NCBI GenBank assembly: GCA_903895005.1
Contig: CAITSH010000492.1
Coordinates: forward strand, 1-8,847
Length of the DNA: 8,847 bases
Reading direction: 5' to 3'
Origin: an uncultured Pseudomonadota bacterium
GTDB lineage: Bacteria; Pseudomonadota; Gammaproteobacteria; Burkholderiales; SG8-39
Positions 6,515 through 8,847 of this stretch are shown one piece after another; the stretch's first letter is position 1; each line of letters opens with the position of its first letter. A program made the position numbers and the translations under genes. The notes beneath the pieces were generated by a model. That model was not told where the DNA came from. It saw only the letters and a program-made list of their open reading frames with translations, and did not search any database.

Positions 6515-7501
6515 TTAAAAGGCGCATTGGTTTTGTGCGCGGGTCTCCCACTGCCACGCGTGGGCAATGATGGTGGCCAAGTCCGCGTATTGCGGCTGCC
6601 AGCCCAACACCTGGCGGGCGCGCCCGGCATCAGCCACCAAGCGCGCCGGATCCCCGGCGCGGCGCGGCCCCTCATGCACGGCAATGGTCCGGCCCGTGAC
6701 CAGCACGGCGGTGTCGATCACCTCTTGCACTGAGAATCCATGGCCGTTACCCAAATTGAAGGCGTCACTGGCCCCTCCTTGCGCCAAATGCTTTACCGCC
6801 AGCCAATGCGCCTCGCACAAATCAGCGATGTGGATGTAGTCACGGATGCAGGTGCCATCGGGGGTGTCGTAGTCGCGTCCAAACACCGAAATGTGGGAAC
6901 GGCGACCCGAGGCAGTTTGCAGTACCAGGGGCACCAAATGCGTTTCAGGGTCATGGCGTTCGCCCAGCTGACCATCGGGGTCGGCACCAGCGGCATTGAA
7001 GTAGCGCAGACACACCGATTTCAAACCATAGGCTTTTTCGTAATCGGCCAGCACCTGCTCCACCATTTGTTTGCTGCGACCATAGGGGTTGATGGGTTGC
7101 TGGGGGTGTGCTTCATCGATCGGCACATACTGAGGCTCGCCGAACGTTGCAGCCGTGGAAGAAAATATAAAGTGTTTCACACCATGGGCACGCATCACCT
7201 CCAGCAATTGCAAGGTGTTGACCACGTTATTCTGGTAATACTTGGCCGGCTCCACCACCGATTCGCCCACTTGAATAAAAGACGCAAAATGCATCACCGC
7301 GTCAAAGTGGCCTTGTGCAAAAACCCGGTTCAACAAGGACATGTCGGCCATGTCGCCCTGGACAAATTCACCGCACAAGACGGCATCGCGGTGGCCTGCC
7401 GACAAATTGTCCAAGGTGGTCACATGGCAAGCCAATTGTCCCAAACGTTTAACCATGTGCGAGCCGATGTAACCCGCCCCGCCAACCACCAGTATTTTCA
7501 T
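6515..7501 (-). CDS. galE: UDP-glucose 4-epimerase
   Basis: A 328-residue cytoplasmic short-chain dehydrogenase/reductase (extended type) that interconverts UDP-glucose and UDP-galactose with bound NAD; it supplies galactose units for surface polysaccharides or serves the Leloir pathway. The NAD motif GGAGYIG is at 7-13, and the catalytic triad is the Ser114-Ser115-Thr116 region with Tyr140-x3-Lys144 in YGRSK. HFASFIQVGESVVEP, LRYFNAAGADP and CIRDYIHIADL are diagnostic GalE blocks. Length fits the family (about 330-340). The start MKILVVGG is set by GGAGG six bases upstream; an in-frame extension to 7591 adds 30 residues before the Rossmann fold and is not believed. The gene runs opposite to the cox group and is divergent from purT. 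Other UDP-hexose epimerases of the same fold (for example with a UDP-GlcNAc preference) cannot be excluded. Confidence 0.95.
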   Translation of the reverse strand: MKILVVGGAGYIGSHMVKRLGQLACHVTTLDNLSAGHRDAVLCGEFVQGDMADMSLLNRVFAQGHFDAVMHFASFIQVGESVVEPAKYYQNNVVNTLQLLEVMRAHGVKHFIFSSTAATFGEPQYVPIDEAHPQQPINPYGRSKQMVEQVLADYEKAYGLKSVCLRYFNAAGADPDGQLGERHDPETHLVPLVLQTASGRRSHISVFGRDYDTPDGTCIRDYIHIADLCEAHWLAVKHLAQGGASDAFNLGNGHGFSVQEVIDTAVLVTGRTIAVHEGPRRAGDPARLVADAGRARQVLGWQPQYADLATIIAHAWQWETRAQNQCAF

Positions 7502-7657
7502 ATTTGTCCTCCAATTGCCGCTGATTGTAAAAGGCCAGGCCCACGCGCCGGGCAATGTTCTTTCGATCAGTTCGGTGATTGACAACAACAAGCAACGGCA
7601 AGATGAGCAACATCGGCAACAATACGCTCATTCTGTGTGTTCTTTGGCTCCAATCTC
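7502..7657. promoter_or_regulatory. Divergent galE-purT intergenic region
   Basis: These 156 bases must carry the leader or promoter of both galE and purT. On the + strand a perfect TTGACA lies at 7579-7584, but the hexamer 17 bases on (7602-7607, GATGAG) matches a -10 box in only three of six places, so the purT promoter is not certain. No clear PurR operator is seen. A CAAC/GCAA-rich stretch runs from about 7582 to 7618. A 60-codon - strand frame with a hydrophobic start (7449-7631) crosses this region and is treated among the findings. Confidence 0.35.
7508..7512 (-). promoter_or_regulatory. Ribosome binding site of galE
   Basis: CCTCC on the + strand reads GGAGG on the - strand, six bases before the galE ATG at 7501. 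It decides the start against the longer in-frame alternative. Confidence 0.85.
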
Positions 7658-8803
7658 ATGAAAAAAATACTGCTCCTCGGCTCGGGTGAACTCGGTAAAG
7701 AATTTGTCATCAGCGCCAAGCGTCTGGGCTGCCATGTGATCGCCTGCGACAGCTATGCAGGCGCACCGGCCATGCAAGTAGCCGACGAGTTTTGCGTCTT
7801 CAGCATGCTGGACGAAGCCCCACTGCGTGCCGCCATTGCCCACTACCAGCCCGACCTGATCGTCCCCGAGATTGAAGCCATTCGCACCGAAGTGCTGCTC
7901 GACGTGGAAAAAGAAGGCTATGAAGTCATCCCCAGCGCACGCGCTGCCAACCTGACCATGAACCGCGACCGCATCCGCGACGTGGCTGTGGGCTTAGGCG
8001 TGCGTACCGCACAATTCAATTACGCCGAGTCAGCCGCCGAGCTGTTGGCGCAGGCCCAACTCATTGGCTTTCCCGTGGTCATCAAACCCGTCATGAGCTC
8101 GTCGGGCAAAGGGCAAAGCGTGGCCAAGTCTGAGGCCGACATCCCAGCCAGCTGGGACTTTGCCTGCGCCGGCATGCGCGGTGACCGCCAGAAAGTCATC
8201 GTCGAAGAGTTCATCAACTTCGAATTTGAAATCACCCTGCTCACCATCCGCCAACGCAACGGGCAAACCTTGTTTTGCGAACCCATTGGCCACGTGCAAG
8301 AGCGCGGCGACTACCAATACAGCTGGCAACCCCAACCCATGAAACTTGACTACCTGAAAGCCGCCCAAGACATGGCCCACAAAGTGACCGCCGACTTGGG
8401 CGGTGCAGGCTTGTTTGGCGTGGAATTTTTCGTGACAAAGGACGAAGTGATCTTCAGCGAACTCAGCCCCCGCCCGCATGACACCGGCATGGTCACCCTC
8501 ATCAGCCAGAATCTGAGTGAGTTCGATCTGCACGTCCGCGCCATTTTGGGGCTGCCGATTCCGCGCATTGCGTGCACCGAAGGCGCCAGCGCCGTGGTAC
8601 TGGCCACGCAAAACGGCACAGCCCCTCGCTACACCGGCCTTGAAGCGGCCTTGAGTGAACCCGGTGTGGATGTGCGCATCTTCGGCAAACCCAGCACGCG
8701 GCCTTACCGCCGGATGGCTGTGGCCTTGGCCCAAGGCGCCAACTCATTACAGCGTGCGCGGGATGCTGCAGCCAAGATTCAGGTGCTAACGACAAGCCGT
8801 TGA
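7658..8803 (+). CDS. purT: Formate-dependent phosphoribosylglycinamide formyltransferase (GAR transformylase 2)
   Basis: A 381-residue cytoplasmic ATP-grasp enzyme that forms formyl-GAR from GAR, formate and ATP in purine synthesis, an alternative to folate-dependent PurN. The N-terminal GSGELGK at 8-14 belongs to the pre-ATP-grasp domain; IVPEIEAI and [10 protein letters not shown] follow. The ATP-grasp segment has [11 protein letters not shown] at 143-153, [21 protein letters not shown], and [18 protein letters not shown] from 267, all PurT signatures. ATG 7658 places the Rossmann strand right at the start; an in-frame GTG at 7637 would add seven residues. The protein lacks the roughly 12-residue TLGTPLSP-like extension of E. 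coli PurT (392 residues), and its opening [20 protein letters not shown] recalls Bacteroidetes homologues from memory. No strong ribosome binding site is visible. Identity is secure; purK, a relative, lacks these signatures. Confidence 0.95.
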   Translation: MKKILLLGSGELGKEFVISAKRLGCHVIACDSYAGAPAMQVADEFCVFSMLDEAPLRAAIAHYQPDLIVPEIEAIRTEVLLDVEKEGYEVIPSARAANLTMNRDRIRDVAVGLGVRTAQFNYAESAAELLAQAQLIGFPVVIKPVMSSSGKGQSVAKSEADIPASWDFACAGMRGDRQKVIVEEFINFEFEITLLTIRQRNGQTLFCEPIGHVQERGDYQYSWQPQPMKLDYLKAAQDMAHKVTADLGGAGLFGVEFFVTKDEVIFSELSPRPHDTGMVTLISQNLSEFDLHVRAILGLPIPRIACTEGASAVVLATQNGTAPRYTGLEAALSEPGVDVRIFGKPSTRPYRRMAVALAQGANSLQRARDAAAKIQVLTTSR

Positions 8804-8808
8804 CGCGC

Positions 8809-8847
8809 ATGACGTTGAAGTCTCTTTTTACCGCAACCCGAAAGCGC
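8809..8847 (+). CDS. Possible start of a further gene, cut off by window end
   Basis: An ATG five bases after the purT stop opens 13 codons (MTLKSLFTATRKR) that run to the edge of the window. The basic N-terminus could lead into a membrane helix or signal peptide, but too little is visible to name it. No ribosome binding site other than sequence inside the purT 3' end is evident. It may be a purT operon partner or chance. Confidence 0.3.
   Translation, partial: MTLKSLFTATRKR

Noticed and set aside
6740..7582. A 280-codon + strand frame opposite galE.
   Set aside because: It has no family features, and galE on the - strand shows all the catalytic motifs.
7502..7591. Longer galE start, adding 30 residues.
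   Set aside because: A strong GGAGG lies exactly six bases before the inner ATG, and the Rossmann fold begins there.
8030..8734. A 234-codon - strand frame opposite purT.
   Set aside because: Antisense shadow; purT motifs are continuous on the + strand.

Overview
The window looks like two unrelated pieces of bacterial DNA joined near position 2,890. Positions 1 to about 2,880 are very GC-rich. Two hand-counted 60-base samples gave 52/60 and 48/60 G+C, and codons end almost only in G or C. The genes there (a cysteine-rich exported repeat protein, a glutathione reductase, and a lipoprotein start with a Val/Asp/Pro-rich linker) are typical of a myxobacterium, probably of the Polyangiales/Sandaracinaceae kind. 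From about 2,900 to the end, G+C is moderate (samples of 33/60 and 37/60). Codons such as TTG, ATT, TTT and CAA become common, and the genes look like a Burkholderiales betaproteobacterium of the Comamonadaceae type. Both organism calls are inferred from composition and gene style, not from a database.

Left block, all on the + strand: the 3' part of a cysteine-rich protein gene (1-1095), gor (1116-2477), and the start of a lipoprotein gene (2579 to about 2890). Right block: the 3' part of coxD (about 2888-3604), coxE (3619-4794), coxG (4811-5386) and an xdhC/coxF-type gene (5429-6478), all + strand with short gaps, so probably one operon. Then come galE on the - strand (6515-7501), purT on the + strand (7658-8803), and possibly the first 13 codons of another gene at the right edge. 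No gene-free stretch exceeds 300 bases; the longest is 156 bases between galE and purT.

The cox genes encode maturation and membrane-docking factors for a molybdenum hydroxylase of the aerobic CO dehydrogenase type. CoxD (MoxR AAA+ ATPase) and CoxE (von Willebrand A protein) act together in building the metal centre, XdhC handles the sulfurated molybdenum cofactor, and CoxG is a membrane-tethered SRPBCC protein. The catalytic genes (coxM, coxS, coxL) would be expected upstream of coxD, which is exactly where the sequence changes to foreign DNA. galE and purT are housekeeping genes.

The main result is the junction. It makes one continuous reading frame in which a lipoprotein signal and linker run into a CoxD ATPase that lacks its Walker A region. 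An exported ATPase without a P-loop makes little biological sense, so a chimeric assembly (or a recombination scar) is more likely than a new fusion protein. I see no convincing undescribed system here.
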